A stretch of 64,000 nt of DNA from CAZMYM01 sp964620325. GTDB lineage: Bacteria > Bipolaricaulota > Bipolaricaulia > UBA7950 > UBA9294. The stretch spans positions 17,047-81,046 of the forward strand of contig CAZUIM010000010.1 in NCBI GenBank assembly GCA_964620325.1. The letters are read 5' to 3'. Positions 1-7,885 of the stretch are shown here, piece after piece; position 1 is the stretch's first letter, and every line of letters starts with the position of its first letter. The translations under genes were made by a program, and so were the position numbers. The notes under the pieces were generated by a model. The model was not told where the DNA came from and searched no databases. It worked only from the letters and a program-made list of their open reading frames with translations.

Positions 1-672
1 GTTCATGTACGTCGCCATCCCGGCCGACTTCAGTGGCACAATTCCGACCATGATCGGTACGCCGTAACGCGCCGCCTTCTCCATGAAGCGCGAAAACCCT
101 GACGGTTCGAAGATGGCTTGCGTCTGGAAGAACTCCGCCCCCGCGTCGATCTTCTTTCGCATCTTGAGAAGCTGCATCTCGAGATCGTCGGATCCCGGAT
201 TGACGACGGCTCCGAGACAGAGATCCGGCGGCGGGTCGACCTCGTGTCTGGCCAGATCGTACCCTTCGCACAATCCCCTTGCGGCCGTCAGAAGCTGCAC
301 CGAGTCCAGATCGAAGACCTTCTTCGCCTCCGCGTGATCCCCGAGGACCATGTGATCGCCCGTGATGCACAGGACATTCTCGATCCCGAGGGCCGCCGCG
401 GAGAGGAGGTCCGATTGGAGGGCGATCCGGTTCCGATCGCGACACGTGAGCTGGAAGACGGGCTCGATCCCTTCGTCCTTCAGCAGGTGAGATACGGCCA
501 TCGAGCCGAGTCTCATCACCGCGCTCTGGCTGTCGGTCACGTTGACGGCATCGACGACGGGCGCCATCAACGCCGCACCTTCGAGCGCTTCCGACGCGTC
601 GGCACCCTTGATGGGCCCGACCTCCCCGGTGACGGCGAATCCTCTCCGAGCGAAGTGCGTCGATAGCTTCAT
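1..672 (-). CDS. metF: methylenetetrahydrofolate reductase MetF (partial, 3' end outside window)
   Basis: Translating the minus strand from the ATG at 672 gives about 224 residues that match the FAD-binding TIM barrel of 5,10-methylenetetrahydrofolate reductase: an early VTGEVGPIKGAD strand, FQLTCRDRNR, then CITGDHMVLGDH and GAEFFQTQAIFE. The family is usually near 290-300 residues, so about 70 C-terminal residues lie beyond the window edge. The enzyme reduces methylene- to methyl-tetrahydrofolate, the last step of the methyl branch of the Wood-Ljungdahl pathway. Its start overlaps the stop of metV as ATGA, so translation is probably coupled. No in-window promoter of its own is visible. Confidence 0.93.
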   Translation of the reverse strand, partial: MKLSTHFARRGFAVTGEVGPIKGADASEALEGAALMAPVVDAVNVTDSQSAVMRLGSMAVSHLLKDEGIEPVFQLTCRDRNRIALQSDLLSAAALGIENVLCITGDHMVLGDHAEAKKVFDLDSVQLLTAARGLCEGYDLARHEVDPPPDLCLGAVVNPGSDDLEMQLLKMRKKIDAGAEFFQTQAIFEPSGFSRFMEKAARYGVPIMVGIVPLKSAGMATYMN

Positions 673-1421
673 GCCGACTCTCCCTCTGGAGCTTCTTCGG
701 GCCCCTCCACCCTGGACCACGCCGTCACCGTCTCGTTGGCGAAGGAAAAGTCCGCCCGCGCCCCTCGCATGGTGAGACTCCGTGGCCCCCCGGCGCGCAG
801 CCAATTCTTCGGAGGTTGGTACTCGAGCAACTGCTCCTCTCGACCGAGTTCTCGGAGTCGCTCGAAGATCAAGTGCCAACCGCAGTCACGGTCCGGGTGA
901 ACCTCGCACTTCCCGTCCTTTGCGCCGCCGCACGGTCCGTTCAACAGCGACTTCGCACACAACGTGATCGGGCACAGGCCGCCCGTGCTCTCCAGCACGC
1001 ATTCCCCGCACAGTGAGCAGTACTCCGTGATGAAGTCGTCGGCAACGGTTTCTCCGCCGAAGATCGTATCACAGCCCGGATGGACTTCGCGCGCCTCGGT
1101 CGCGTCGATGACGGTGTGAACGCCCTGCCCGCACGCGAGCACGAGGAACGAGTCGGCGACTTCGCTCTCCGATCGGTGATCCTCGTTGAGAAGCTTCCGC
1201 ACTGCGCTAAGCTTGCACAAGCTTCCGCCGTTCGGAGGGACGGCCCACCCAGTGACCTCGATCCCCCTCGCGCGGAGCCGCTCGACCATCGCTTTCGTCT
1301 CCGGTTCTCCACCGGACTTCGCCTTGGCCGCGCAGTTTCCGCATCCGACGACCATCACCTTCTCCCCGTCCCCCAAGACATTCAGAATATCTTCCAGGGG
1401 CTTCTGAATCGTCGCGTGCAC
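669..1421 (-). CDS. metV: MetV, zinc-binding C-terminal-type methylenetetrahydrofolate reductase partner
   Basis: The 250-residue product has a CGNC motif at residues 27-30 and a cysteine-rich C-terminal half (CSLCGEC, CPITLC, GPCGG, DCGW). This is the pattern of the MTHFR C-terminal family known as MetV, the obligate partner of MetF in acetogens. By family knowledge it binds metal and supports the flavin subunit in ferredoxin- or NADH-linked reduction. The start is GTG at 1421, preceded by a good GGAGGG ribosome site about 9 bases upstream. It precedes metF with an ATGA overlap and follows the radical SAM gene by 76 bases. Confidence 0.92.
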   Translation of the reverse strand: MHATIQKPLEDILNVLGDGEKVMVVGCGNCAAKAKSGGEPETKAMVERLRARGIEVTGWAVPPNGGSLCKLSAVRKLLNEDHRSESEVADSFLVLACGQGVHTVIDATEAREVHPGCDTIFGGETVADDFITEYCSLCGECVLESTGGLCPITLCAKSLLNGPCGGAKDGKCEVHPDRDCGWHLIFERLRELGREEQLLEYQPPKNWLRAGGPRSLTMRGARADFSFANETVTAWSRVEGPEEAPEGESA

Positions 1422-1497
1422 GTTCCTGAACCCTCCCTTCCGTTTCTCCGGTTGCTCGCTGCCGCACTCCGCGAGCGGAGCGTCGGTCTCTACCAGA

Positions 1498-2463
1498 CTA
1501 TCGACCGGGAAGTCTCCTCATGTAAAAGGTCTCCCCTCGATGCGTCAACTCGATCAGGCGCCCCTCCGCGATCAACTTGTCGACGACGCGCCAACTCTCC
1601 CCGGCGCGCGCCAGGAGCGACTCGACCGCGTCCGCCCTCATCGGATGGACGGACGTGATCTCCATCAGGCTCCTTTCTGCTCCACTCGACAAGGCAAACT
1701 CGTTCCCTTCGTATCCCATCAGCAGCTCGACCTGATCGACGTGCGTCGCAAACGCTTCGTGCGCTTCAACCACGACATCGGGGGGAGGAACCTCCACCCA
1801 CGCCTCGGCCGGAGGACGGGTCGGCGCCGCGATGTAGGCAGTCTCCGGTTTCAATCGGCCGACGAAGGCGGCGACCCGTCCGATCTGCTCAGCGCCGTCA
1901 TTGACACCTCTGACGAGCATCGTCTCCGTCACAAGGCACCCGTCGAACGCCTCGGCAAACTGCAGGAGTCCGGACCGGATCCTGTCCAGATGCAGGGTCT
2001 TGTGAGGGCGGTTCACGCTCCGCCACGTCTCCTCGTCCACCGCATCGACCTTGACGGATACCCAATCCGCCCCGGCGAGCTCGTCTCGCACGTCGGGGCG
2101 TGCAAGAAGGGACGCGTTGCTGATGACCGCGATCGGTCTTCCCAGCGTCCTCGTGAGCGCGATCTCCTCGCCGAGGCGCAGGTCCAACGTCGGCTCTCCG
2201 TCCGGAACGAAGGTCAGGTAGTCGATCGATTCACCGGCTCGGTCCGCCTCATCGAGCTTCCCAGCGACGGCTCGGCGGATGGCATCCGGCTCCTGGAAGG
2301 TGGCTCGCTCGGCACTCATCCTGTTCGTGCGCCCGAGCTGGCAGTAGACGCAGGCGTAGGTACACGTCTTCGGTGGAACGTTGTTGATCCCCAGGCTTCG
2401 CCCGAGTCGACGCGATGGGACCGGACCGAACGCGAATGCCCGTTCCTCGTCCTGAGCGTTCAC
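1498..2463 (-). CDS. radical SAM protein (COG0731-like)
   Basis: The product opens with FGPVPSRRLGRSLGI and carries the radical SAM cluster motif CTYACVYC (CxxxCxxC). PDGEPTLD and a VSVKVDAVDE strand follow, and a winged-helix-like tail closes it. This is the pattern of COG0731-type radical SAM proteins, whose substrate is generally unknown. I place the start at GTG 2463 because GGAGGG sits 7 bases upstream. A TTG at 2484 would extend it by seven residues and overlap mrp, but has no ribosome site. It sits between mrp and metV, which suggests maturation or modification of a partner in the same operon; that is inference. Confidence 0.88.
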   Translation of the reverse strand: MNAQDEERAFAFGPVPSRRLGRSLGINNVPPKTCTYACVYCQLGRTNRMSAERATFQEPDAIRRAVAGKLDEADRAGESIDYLTFVPDGEPTLDLRLGEEIALTRTLGRPIAVISNASLLARPDVRDELAGADWVSVKVDAVDEETWRSVNRPHKTLHLDRIRSGLLQFAEAFDGCLVTETMLVRGVNDGAEQIGRVAAFVGRLKPETAYIAAPTRPPAEAWVEVPPPDVVVEAHEAFATHVDQVELLMGYEGNEFALSSGAERSLMEITSVHPMRADAVESLLARAGESWRVVDKLIAEGRLIELTHRGETFYMRRLPGR

Positions 2464-2480
2464 GAGTTTTCCCTCCGATC

Positions 2481-3347
2481 TCAAGATTCGTGCGATCGTT
2501 GCGTCGGCCGCTCGGACGCCTTGCCAATGCCGGCGATGTCCTCGATTCGGGATGCGATGTTTAGAAACGCAACCGACACCGGCCCAGCCGGCTGCCCGAG
2601 GACGACGGGGCTTCCGCGGTCTCCCGCTTCCCGTGCCGCCGGATCGATCGGCACCGCTCCGAGGAACTCGACCTCTTGGGCCGCCGCTTCGCGCTCTCCA
2701 CCCCCGACGCCGAAAAGATCGATCCGCTCGCCGCAGTGCGGACAGACGAGGCCCGACATGTTCTCGACGATTCCGATCCTCGGAATCTTCAGCTGCTTGG
2801 CGAAATTGACCGCTCGTCGGGCGTCGAGAAGGGCGACCTCTTGCGGTGTCGTCACGACGATTGCCAGCTGCGGCGCCGTTCGCTGCGAGATCGTGAGGAC
2901 CTCGTCACCGGTCCCCGGAGGCAGATCGACCACGAGGACATCGAGTTCCCCCCATTCCGTCTCGCCGAGCAATTGGTCGAGCGCTTTGGAGCGCATCGGA
3001 CCGCGCCAGATGACCGCGGCACCGGGCGGAAGCAACGAAGCGAGGGAGACGATCTTGACGCCGGCCCGTTCGTGCGGGAGCAGGTACGCCCCGCTCGCCT
3101 GCGGACGCTCGTCGATCCCCGTCATCTGCGGCACGTTCGGTCCGGTGATGTCCGCATCTAACAGACCGACTCGGAGCCCGCGCCCGGCGAGAGCATAGGA
3201 GAGGTTCACCGCGACCGTGGTCTTCCCGACACCGCCCTTGCCGCTGAAGACGACGATTCGACTCACCATTCGACTCAGCGAACGCTCGATCGCTCGCTCC
3301 GCCTGCTCCTGTTGTTTCGCTCGCTCTTCGCCGTTCTGTTTCGACAT
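2481..3347 (-). CDS. mrp: Mrp/NBP35-type P-loop ATPase (iron-sulfur cluster carrier)
   Basis: A 288-residue ATPase with a deviant Walker A motif (SGKGGVGKTT, residues 35-44), DADITGPN, VVDLPPGTGDE and a C-terminal CPHC pair that in this family bridges a 4Fe-4S cluster between two subunits. The first 30 residues are charged and helical, and there is no N-terminal DUF59 domain. Known Mrp proteins carry and transfer Fe-S clusters. Here it sits among two ferredoxin-containing MinD ATPases, NifX-like proteins and a radical SAM enzyme, so delivering clusters to these or to MetV is a reasonable inference. Start ATG 3347. Confidence 0.93.
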   Translation of the reverse strand: MSKQNGEERAKQQEQAERAIERSLSRMVSRIVVFSGKGGVGKTTVAVNLSYALAGRGLRVGLLDADITGPNVPQMTGIDERPQASGAYLLPHERAGVKIVSLASLLPPGAAVIWRGPMRSKALDQLLGETEWGELDVLVVDLPPGTGDEVLTISQRTAPQLAIVVTTPQEVALLDARRAVNFAKQLKIPRIGIVENMSGLVCPHCGERIDLFGVGGGEREAAAQEVEFLGAVPIDPAAREAGDRGSPVVLGQPAGPVSVAFLNIASRIEDIAGIGKASERPTQRSHES

Positions 3348-3399
3348 CGATTCCCCGCCTTCTTCCCCGGAACCCTTGCCCCAAAATCGTTTCGCCCGA

Positions 3400-4263
3400 T
3401 CAGCCGTCCTCTATCTCCTGCGCCCGCAGAGCGGTCCTCCCCATCTCGATCCCGAGCTCTCGCGCAACGACCGGACACTTCACCGTGAGGAGGAAGAACA
3501 ACGGCGCGCGCTCCCCCGAGAGCCCCTCGAAGTTGCCTTGTCCCTTCGCAAGAATCAAGCTCGATCGCTCGAACAGGTCGGCGAACGCCGCCGGACACCG
3601 GCAAAGCGAGGTTCCCGGCCCCTCCGAGCCGCTCGAGACGACCTCCGCCACGTCCCTCATCCCCACGGAGGAGGCGTCCTCGAACGTCACGTCGTTGATG
3701 ATCGGCCGACCGCGGACGACGAACGTGACTCGCTTTCCACGATCGACGAGCTGCTCCACGACCAGCTTGTCGAGAACGATCTCCCCCGCGTTGTCTCCGA
3801 TGTAGAGGACGTCGACGGCAGATGCAAGCTGCTCTCTCAGTCGAGGATAGTCGGCCATCCCTTCTCCGTCCTTCAGGCTCCTCTCGATCGCACGATCGAG
3901 ATCGACGGTAGAATGCGCCCCGAAATCGATGACGTTTCCCGCCGCCGCCAGCTTGAGCGCCGTCAGCATCGGATCGCTCGATCCGTTCACTCTCTCCCGA
4001 AGTCGCGGCAGGAGGGCGTTCACCCGCTCGTTGTCTTGGCGCTTGGTCTCGCGGTACGGGTCGTCGACCCCGGTGACCTCCCGAACGATTCGGTGAACCA
4101 CCGTTCCGAGCTCGATCGGCGTCACGTCGAGCGGAAACCCACGGATCGAGGAGGCAACGCGATCGACGACTTCGCGCTGAATTCGCTCATCGTCGGTCGC
4201 CCGCCGTGCCGCCGCGAGCGCTTGACGAAGGAAGCACGGCAGACAATCCAAATAGATCTTCAT
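3400..4263 (-). CDS. DUF89 / ARMT1-like damage-control phosphatase
   Basis: The 287-residue protein begins MKIYLDCLPCF, with the CxxC typical of the prokaryotic DUF89 subgroup. It has the metal-binding signature IGDNAGEIVLDKL (about residues 155-167), then FVVRGRPIINDVT and LILAKGQGNFE. DUF89 enzymes are metal-dependent phosphatases that remove damaged or surplus sugar and cofactor phosphates; archaeal and anaerobic members often lie beside ferredoxin or NifX-type genes. It is the seventh gene of the operon, 36 bases after the zinc-ribbon gene. The physiological substrate cannot be told from sequence. Confidence 0.88.
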   Translation of the reverse strand: MKIYLDCLPCFLRQALAAARRATDDERIQREVVDRVASSIRGFPLDVTPIELGTVVHRIVREVTGVDDPYRETKRQDNERVNALLPRLRERVNGSSDPMLTALKLAAAGNVIDFGAHSTVDLDRAIERSLKDGEGMADYPRLREQLASAVDVLYIGDNAGEIVLDKLVVEQLVDRGKRVTFVVRGRPIINDVTFEDASSVGMRDVAEVVSSGSEGPGTSLCRCPAAFADLFERSSLILAKGQGNFEGLSGERAPLFFLLTVKCPVVARELGIEMGRTALRAQEIEDG

Positions 4264-4299
4264 CCGGGGTCTCTCACTCTCGGCGGAGTCCTTCGAGCG

Positions 4300-4524
4300 C
4301 TATTCTCGGGCCATCTTCGCCCCACACTGGGGGCAGACCGTTCGATAGCACGGAGTGCCGACGGTGTGAGCGACTCGCTCGCCGCATTGAGGACAGACGC
4401 AATAGCCGGCCGGGCCCGCGCCGGCTCGATTCCCTCCCATACGTCCCCGACCCTGACCGCGTCCGGCTCCCTGACCGCTTCCCGGACCGGCTCCGGCCGG
4501 CCCGGTCCCGTCTCCTCGTGGCAT
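4300..4524 (-). CDS. small Gly-rich zinc-ribbon protein
   Basis: A 74-residue protein with a Gly/Arg/Pro-rich N-terminal half and a C-terminal cysteine cluster (YCVCPQCGE, then TPCYRTVCPQCGAKM), a likely zinc or iron ribbon. The start is ATG 4524, fixed by a strong GAGGAGG ribosome site 5 bases upstream; a longer frame to 4560 would overlap the preceding ATPase stop. Small proteins of this make-up (Gly-rich head, CPQCG knuckles) recur next to MinD/NifX gene sets in anaerobes. A metal-handling or scaffold role is inference. Confidence 0.8.
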   Translation of the reverse strand: MPRGDGTGPAGAGPGSGQGAGRGQGRGRMGGNRAGAGPAGYCVCPQCGERVAHTVGTPCYRTVCPQCGAKMARE

Positions 4525-4556
4525 ACGAACCTCCTCACAGAAAGATCCTGCGACCG

Positions 4557-5417
4557 TCACGCGATCGCTTTCATCAGATGCGCGAAATGACGACGCATCG
4601 CGTCCCCGGCCGGACTCCCGTCCACCTCGACCGCACTTCGCCCGGCGACCATCGCCTCGGTCACCTTTGGATCGAACGGGATCCCGCCGAGAAGAGGAAG
4701 CCCCTCCTCCTTCGCGAAGGCGGCAATCTGCTCAGCGACGGACGGGTTGAGATCCTCTTTGTTGATGATCAGGTAGGACGGAATCCGGAAGTGGCGGACG
4801 ACGCCGAGGATCCTACGCAGATCGTGCAGGCCGGACAAGGTGGGCTCGGTGACCAGCACAACGACGTCGACGCCGCTCGCCGAGGCGATCACCGGACAGC
4901 CGATCCCGGGAGACCCATCGATCAGCAGCTGTTCCGCCTGTGCGACCTCGCACAACTCCGCCGCCTTCTGCTTCACCTCGGCCACGAGCTTTCCGGAGGT
5001 CTCTTCCCCCGGCAGAAGCTCGGCACCGGCGAGCGGACCGAGGCGGCTCTCCGCCGTGAACCACCGGCCGGTGTCCTGTACGACGAGCTCGATCGCGTCG
5101 ACCGGACAGGCAGTCACGCAGGCACCGCACCCTTCGCAGAGATACGGATCGATCTCGTAGCTCGGCGAAACCGCGTGGAAACGACAGACGTCCCGACACC
5201 GCCCACACTCGATGCACGCCTCGTCGTCCTTCACCGCCTGTTTCGCCCCTCGATAGATCCCTTCTTCGACAATCCTTGGAGCCAGCAGGAGATGAAGGTT
5301 GGCGGCATCGACGTCGCAATCGGCGAGAACCTTGTCCTTCGCAAGTACGCCGAACGCTCCTGCGACGGAAGTCTTTCCGGTTCCCCCTTTGCCGGACAGG
5401 AAAAGCACGCTCTTCAT
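4557..5417 (-). CDS. MinD/ParA-family ATPase with inserted 2x[4Fe-4S] ferredoxin domain (second of pair)
   Basis: This 286-residue product starts MKSVLFLSGKGGTGKTS (deviant Walker A at residues 8-17) and has two ferredoxin motifs inserted after the first ATPase segment (CIECGRCRDVC and CEGCGACVTACP). IDGSPGIGCPV and a C-terminal ParA-like half follow. The tandem arrangement with a paralogue matches Orp3/Orp4 of the Desulfovibrio orange-protein complex. The start is ATG 5417, behind a G-rich ribosome site and overlapping the previous stop as ATGA; a 17-residue upstream extension has no support. The likely role is ATP-driven Fe-S or metal-cluster assembly or partner docking. Confidence 0.9.
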   Translation of the reverse strand: MKSVLFLSGKGGTGKTSVAGAFGVLAKDKVLADCDVDAANLHLLLAPRIVEEGIYRGAKQAVKDDEACIECGRCRDVCRFHAVSPSYEIDPYLCEGCGACVTACPVDAIELVVQDTGRWFTAESRLGPLAGAELLPGEETSGKLVAEVKQKAAELCEVAQAEQLLIDGSPGIGCPVIASASGVDVVVLVTEPTLSGLHDLRRILGVVRHFRIPSYLIINKEDLNPSVAEQIAAFAKEEGLPLLGGIPFDPKVTEAMVAGRSAVEVDGSPAGDAMRRHFAHLMKAIA

Positions 5418-6256
5418 GCCGCCCCCCCTTTGACCTGTGATGCGAGATCGAGAAACCGGCGCCTCCATTCGGGGCGTGCGTCGACGAGTACGGTCCCCTC
5501 CGAATAGAGGGACGCGATCTCTCGATCGAACGGAATCGACAGCGCAATAGGAATCCCTTCATCTCGGCAGTAGCGCTCGACCCCGTCGTCGCCGATGCCG
5601 GCCCGGTTGATCACGACGATCGTCGGAACGTCGAGCGAACGCGCCACCCCAACCGCCGCCCGCAGGTCGTGCAGGCCGAATGGGGTCGGCTCCGTCACGA
5701 GCAGCGCAACATCGGCGTCGGCGAGTGCCGCGATCGTCGGACACCCGGTCCCGGGGGGCGCATCGAGGATCGCCGTCCGCGTCGCGTCGAGATCCTCCTT
5801 CAACCGGTGAATGATCGGTGTCGCCATCGCTTCGCCAACGTTCAACAACCCATGAGAAAACGGGAATCCACGAGCGACCCCACGCTCGACCACTCCGAGT
5901 TCGTGCGGGACCTCTCGAATCGCGTTCGCCGGGCAGACCATTCGACACCGGCCACATCCGTGGCAGATCTCCGGATAGACCAGCACCTTCTCCCCGAGCA
6001 CGGCGATCGCGTCGAACTCGCACGCCTCGGCGCAAGCACCGCAATGGGTGCACGTCGCTTCGTCGATCTCCGGAAGAAGCTTCACCACCGACTGACGGTC
6101 CGAGAACTCGGGATTCAGGAACAGATGAGCGTTCGGCTCCTCCACATCACAATCCAGCACCTGCACCGGTTCTTCTGCGGCGAGAGAGAGGGCGAGATTG
6201 ACTGCGACCGTGGTCTTCCCCGTGCCGCCCTTCCCACTCGCAATCGCGATCCGCAT
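5414..6256 (-). CDS. MinD/ParA-family ATPase with inserted 2x[4Fe-4S] ferredoxin domain (first of pair)
   Basis: A 280-residue paralogue of the next gene in the operon: SGKGGTGKTT at residues 7-16, DCDVEEPN, CTHCGACAEAC and CHGCGRCRMVCP ferredoxin motifs, LDAPPGTGCP and LLVTEPTPFGLHDL. Start ATG 6256 overlaps the upstream NifX-like stop by one base (TGATG). The 39 residues upstream in the same frame belong to the shadow of the NifX gene and are excluded. The two ATPases probably form a heterodimer, as inferred for Orp3/Orp4. Fe-S ligands and nucleotide motifs are complete in both copies. Confidence 0.9.
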   Translation of the reverse strand: MRIAIASGKGGTGKTTVAVNLALSLAAEEPVQVLDCDVEEPNAHLFLNPEFSDRQSVVKLLPEIDEATCTHCGACAEACEFDAIAVLGEKVLVYPEICHGCGRCRMVCPANAIREVPHELGVVERGVARGFPFSHGLLNVGEAMATPIIHRLKEDLDATRTAILDAPPGTGCPTIAALADADVALLVTEPTPFGLHDLRAAVGVARSLDVPTIVVINRAGIGDDGVERYCRDEGIPIALSIPFDREIASLYSEGTVLVDARPEWRRRFLDLASQVKGGAA

Positions 6257-6630
6257 CAATGCCGATCCCGAAAGGCGTGCTGCTGGCAAGCGTCCTCGTC
6301 GGAGGCGCCGGAGAGCCGTCCGCCCTTCCAGGCTTCGACCGCTTCGCGCGCTGTCCCCGACTGACCGACACACACGTCGATCCCGTTCGTGTTGAGAATC
6401 CCGATTGCACGACGGCCGAGACCGCTACACAGGAGAACATCGATCCCGAGGCTCGAGAGGATGTCGGCCGGAAGACCTCTCCCACCGGCGTGCTCGGACG
6501 TGTTGTCGACGACCTCAACGGCGCCGCTCTCCGAATCGTAGATCGTATACGTCGGCACGCGGCCGAAGTGCTCACCGACAAGATCGTCCAATCCACCTCG
6601 CCCCGCCGTGGGGATGCAGACTCTGGTCAT
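6256..6630 (-). CDS. NifX/NifB-family dinitrogenase cofactor-like protein (second of pair)
   Basis: This 124-residue protein begins MTRVCIPTAGRGGLDDLVGE and has the RNase-H-like NifX fold pattern: HFGRVPTYTIYD, VVDNTSEH and LLCSGLGRRAIGIL. It ends in a short tail with a Cys and His residues (ACQQHAFRDRH). The family includes NifX, the NifB C-terminal domain and the orange protein of Desulfovibrio, which binds a Mo-Cu-S cluster. No nitrogenase genes are visible, so a nitrogen-fixation role is not supported. It overlaps the upstream paralogue as ATGA and the downstream ATPase as TGATG. Confidence 0.88.
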   Translation of the reverse strand: MTRVCIPTAGRGGLDDLVGEHFGRVPTYTIYDSESGAVEVVDNTSEHAGGRGLPADILSSLGIDVLLCSGLGRRAIGILNTNGIDVCVGQSGTAREAVEAWKGGRLSGASDEDACQQHAFRDRH

Positions 6631-6989
6631 CGTCGACCTCCTCCGTGCCGGCGCCCGGTCGCCGCTCCGGCTCGCTCCAACGTTCCGGCCTGATACGCGT
6701 CGAACGCCTCGCGCACCGTCCCGGTTGCACCGACGAAGATGTCGATCCCGGCCGCCGCGAGCCCGCGGAACGCGTTCGGTCCAACACTTCCGGTAATCAC
6801 TGCCTTCGCGCCGCGATTCGCAACAATCTGCGCCGCTTGGACCCCCGCGCCGTGTGCTCCGGGCTCGTTCTCGACCGCCTCGATCGTCTCCGACGCAGGA
6901 TCGATGAACAGAAAGAAGGCGGCTCGCCCGAAATTCGGCTGACTCATCGCCTCCCAGTCCCTTCCCGCTGAGGTAATGCAAACAGTCAT
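6627..6989 (-). CDS. NifX/NifB-family dinitrogenase cofactor-like protein (first of pair)
   Basis: A 120-residue paralogue of the following gene: MTVCITSAGRDWEAM at the start, NFGRAAFFLFID, AVENEPGAHGAG, VITGSVGPNAFRGL and IDIFVGATGTVREA. The GAHGAG loop matches the family's N-x-x-x-x-H-GxG position, a cluster-ligand site in related proteins. It lacks the cysteine/histidine tail of its neighbour. Start ATG 6989 overlaps the DUF5320 stop as ATGA. Two adjacent, diverged NifX-like copies suggest a heteromeric cluster-carrying unit served by the two MinD-type ATPases; this is inference. Confidence 0.87.
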   Translation of the reverse strand: MTVCITSAGRDWEAMSQPNFGRAAFFLFIDPASETIEAVENEPGAHGAGVQAAQIVANRGAKAVITGSVGPNAFRGLAAAGIDIFVGATGTVREAFDAYQAGTLERAGAATGRRHGGGRR

Positions 6990-7252
6990 GCGTCTCCTCG
7001 TTGTTGGCTCTTCAACCTTGCACTGAGTGCATCGACACGCTCCGCCAATCGCTCGATCGCATCTCTGAGAGCTCCGACATCAGGAATCTGCGACTCCGGG
7101 CCGCCTGGGGCCTGATTCGGCCGGGGTCGGCTGCCGTCGAAGCTTCGCTGCAGCGTAGGGTGCGCGCTCTTCCAAGCGATCGCGCAATAGCCGCGTCCCG
7201 CTCCTGTCATCGGCCCCCGTCCTCGAGGACCCGTTCCATCGAATCCGGGCAT
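6986..7252 (-). CDS. DUF5320 family protein, first gene of the ORP-like operon
   Basis: An 88-residue protein that opens MPGFDGTGPRGRGPMTGAGR followed by GYC, the typical DUF5320 head, and ends in a predicted coiled coil (ALRDAIERLAERVDALSARL). The start is ATG 7252, set by GGGAGG five bases upstream; the 38 residues ahead in frame come from the promoter region. DUF5320 genes are commonly linked to MinD/NifX clusters. The coiled coil suggests oligomerisation and a scaffold role, but no function is established. Confidence 0.85.
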   Translation of the reverse strand: MPGFDGTGPRGRGPMTGAGRGYCAIAWKSAHPTLQRSFDGSRPRPNQAPGGPESQIPDVGALRDAIERLAERVDALSARLKSQQRGDA

Positions 7253-7289
7253 CGTGAACCTCCCTCTCCAGAGATGCTTGACCTCCCTT

Positions 7290-7317
7290 ATTATGTGCAT
7301 ATGCACGACGAATACAA
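7290..7317 (-). promoter_or_regulatory. sigma70-like promoter of the eleven-gene operon
   Basis: On the minus strand TTGTAT (7317-7312) is followed by a 16-base spacer and CATAAT (7295-7290). Transcription would begin near 7283 and give a leader of about 30 bases before the DUF5320 ribosome site. The spacer contains the palindrome described next. Confidence 0.6.
7295..7306. promoter_or_regulatory. 12-bp perfect palindrome, probable DUF134 operator
   Basis: GTGCATATGCAC is a perfect dyad lying between the -35 and -10 of the operon promoter and upstream of the divergent DUF134 gene. Its location would let a bound protein block the operon. That DUF134 binds it is inferred from adjacency and the HTH of that protein. 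Confidence 0.55.
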
Positions 7318-7330
7318 GACGGACTCGATC

Positions 7331-7359
7331 TTGGACTCCGCATTCAGACGGCCTATACT
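7331..7359 (+). promoter_or_regulatory. promoter of the DUF134 gene (leaderless type)
   Basis: TTGGAC (7331-7336), a 17-base spacer and TATACT (7354-7359) precede the ATG at 7369 by only 9 bases. The transcript would start almost at the initiation codon, and no ribosome site is present. Confidence 0.6.
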
Positions 7360-7368
7360 GGCACAACC

Positions 7369-7719
7369 ATGCCCCGCAGGAAGAAGCTCCGCTACTGCCG
7401 CAGCGTCGACGGTTTCAATCTGTTCAAACCGTCGGGCGTACCGCTCTCGCAACTCGACGTCGTCGAGCTCGGTCTCGACGAGCTCGAGGCGATGCGCCTT
7501 TGCGATCTCGAAGACAAACAGCAAGGGGAGGCCGCCGAGCTGATGGGGGTCTCGCGGGGTACCGTGCAACGGCTCTTGCAAACCGGTCGCAAGAAGCTTC
7601 TCCGTGCGATCAGCGAAGGCGAGGCCCTTTCGCTCGCCGACGGCGATCACGTGTGCATAGGCCCAAGAAGCCCCGGCCGCCACGGCCGAGGGCGCGGGCG
7701 GCACGGCGGATTCGCGTAG
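7369..7719 (+). CDS. DUF134 helix-turn-helix DNA-binding protein
   Basis: A 116-residue protein with the DUF134 signature: MPRRKKLRYC head, ELDEL-type segment (LGLDELEAMRLCDLE), then a sigma70 region 4-like HTH (QGEAAELMGVSRGTVQRLL, about residues 51-69). The tail is His/Gly/Arg-rich. DUF134 proteins are predicted regulators often found beside NifX and Mrp genes. Here the gene is divergent from the operon holding both, with a palindrome in between. It probably represses that operon and senses metal or cluster status, perhaps through the N-terminal cysteine and the tail; sensing is speculation. Confidence 0.9.
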   Translation: MPRRKKLRYCRSVDGFNLFKPSGVPLSQLDVVELGLDELEAMRLCDLEDKQQGEAAELMGVSRGTVQRLLQTGRKKLLRAISEGEALSLADGDHVCIGPRSPGRHGRGRGRHGGFA

Positions 7720-7885
7720 GTCCACCACGAACGGGACCACCCGGCGTCGTGCACCGGCAGCCCGATGATCCGACACTCAAAGCCAAGCGGTGAAGGCGCT
7801 TTGCGGCGGACGGTCACGGGCACGTCGAAGCCGATCCGGGAGTAGACTGGCATCGACTCGATCGTTCGGAAGGAGCGCGAACTCG

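Noticed and set aside
1540..3198. 552-residue plus-strand frame opposite the radical SAM and mrp genes
   Set aside because: It is antisense to two well-supported genes and shows no folds or motifs; long antisense frames are common at this GC content.
6256..7252. Nitrogen-fixation island reading of the NifX-like genes
   Set aside because: No nifH, nifD, nifK, nifE or full nifB; the ATPases and Mrp fit an ORP-like set better.
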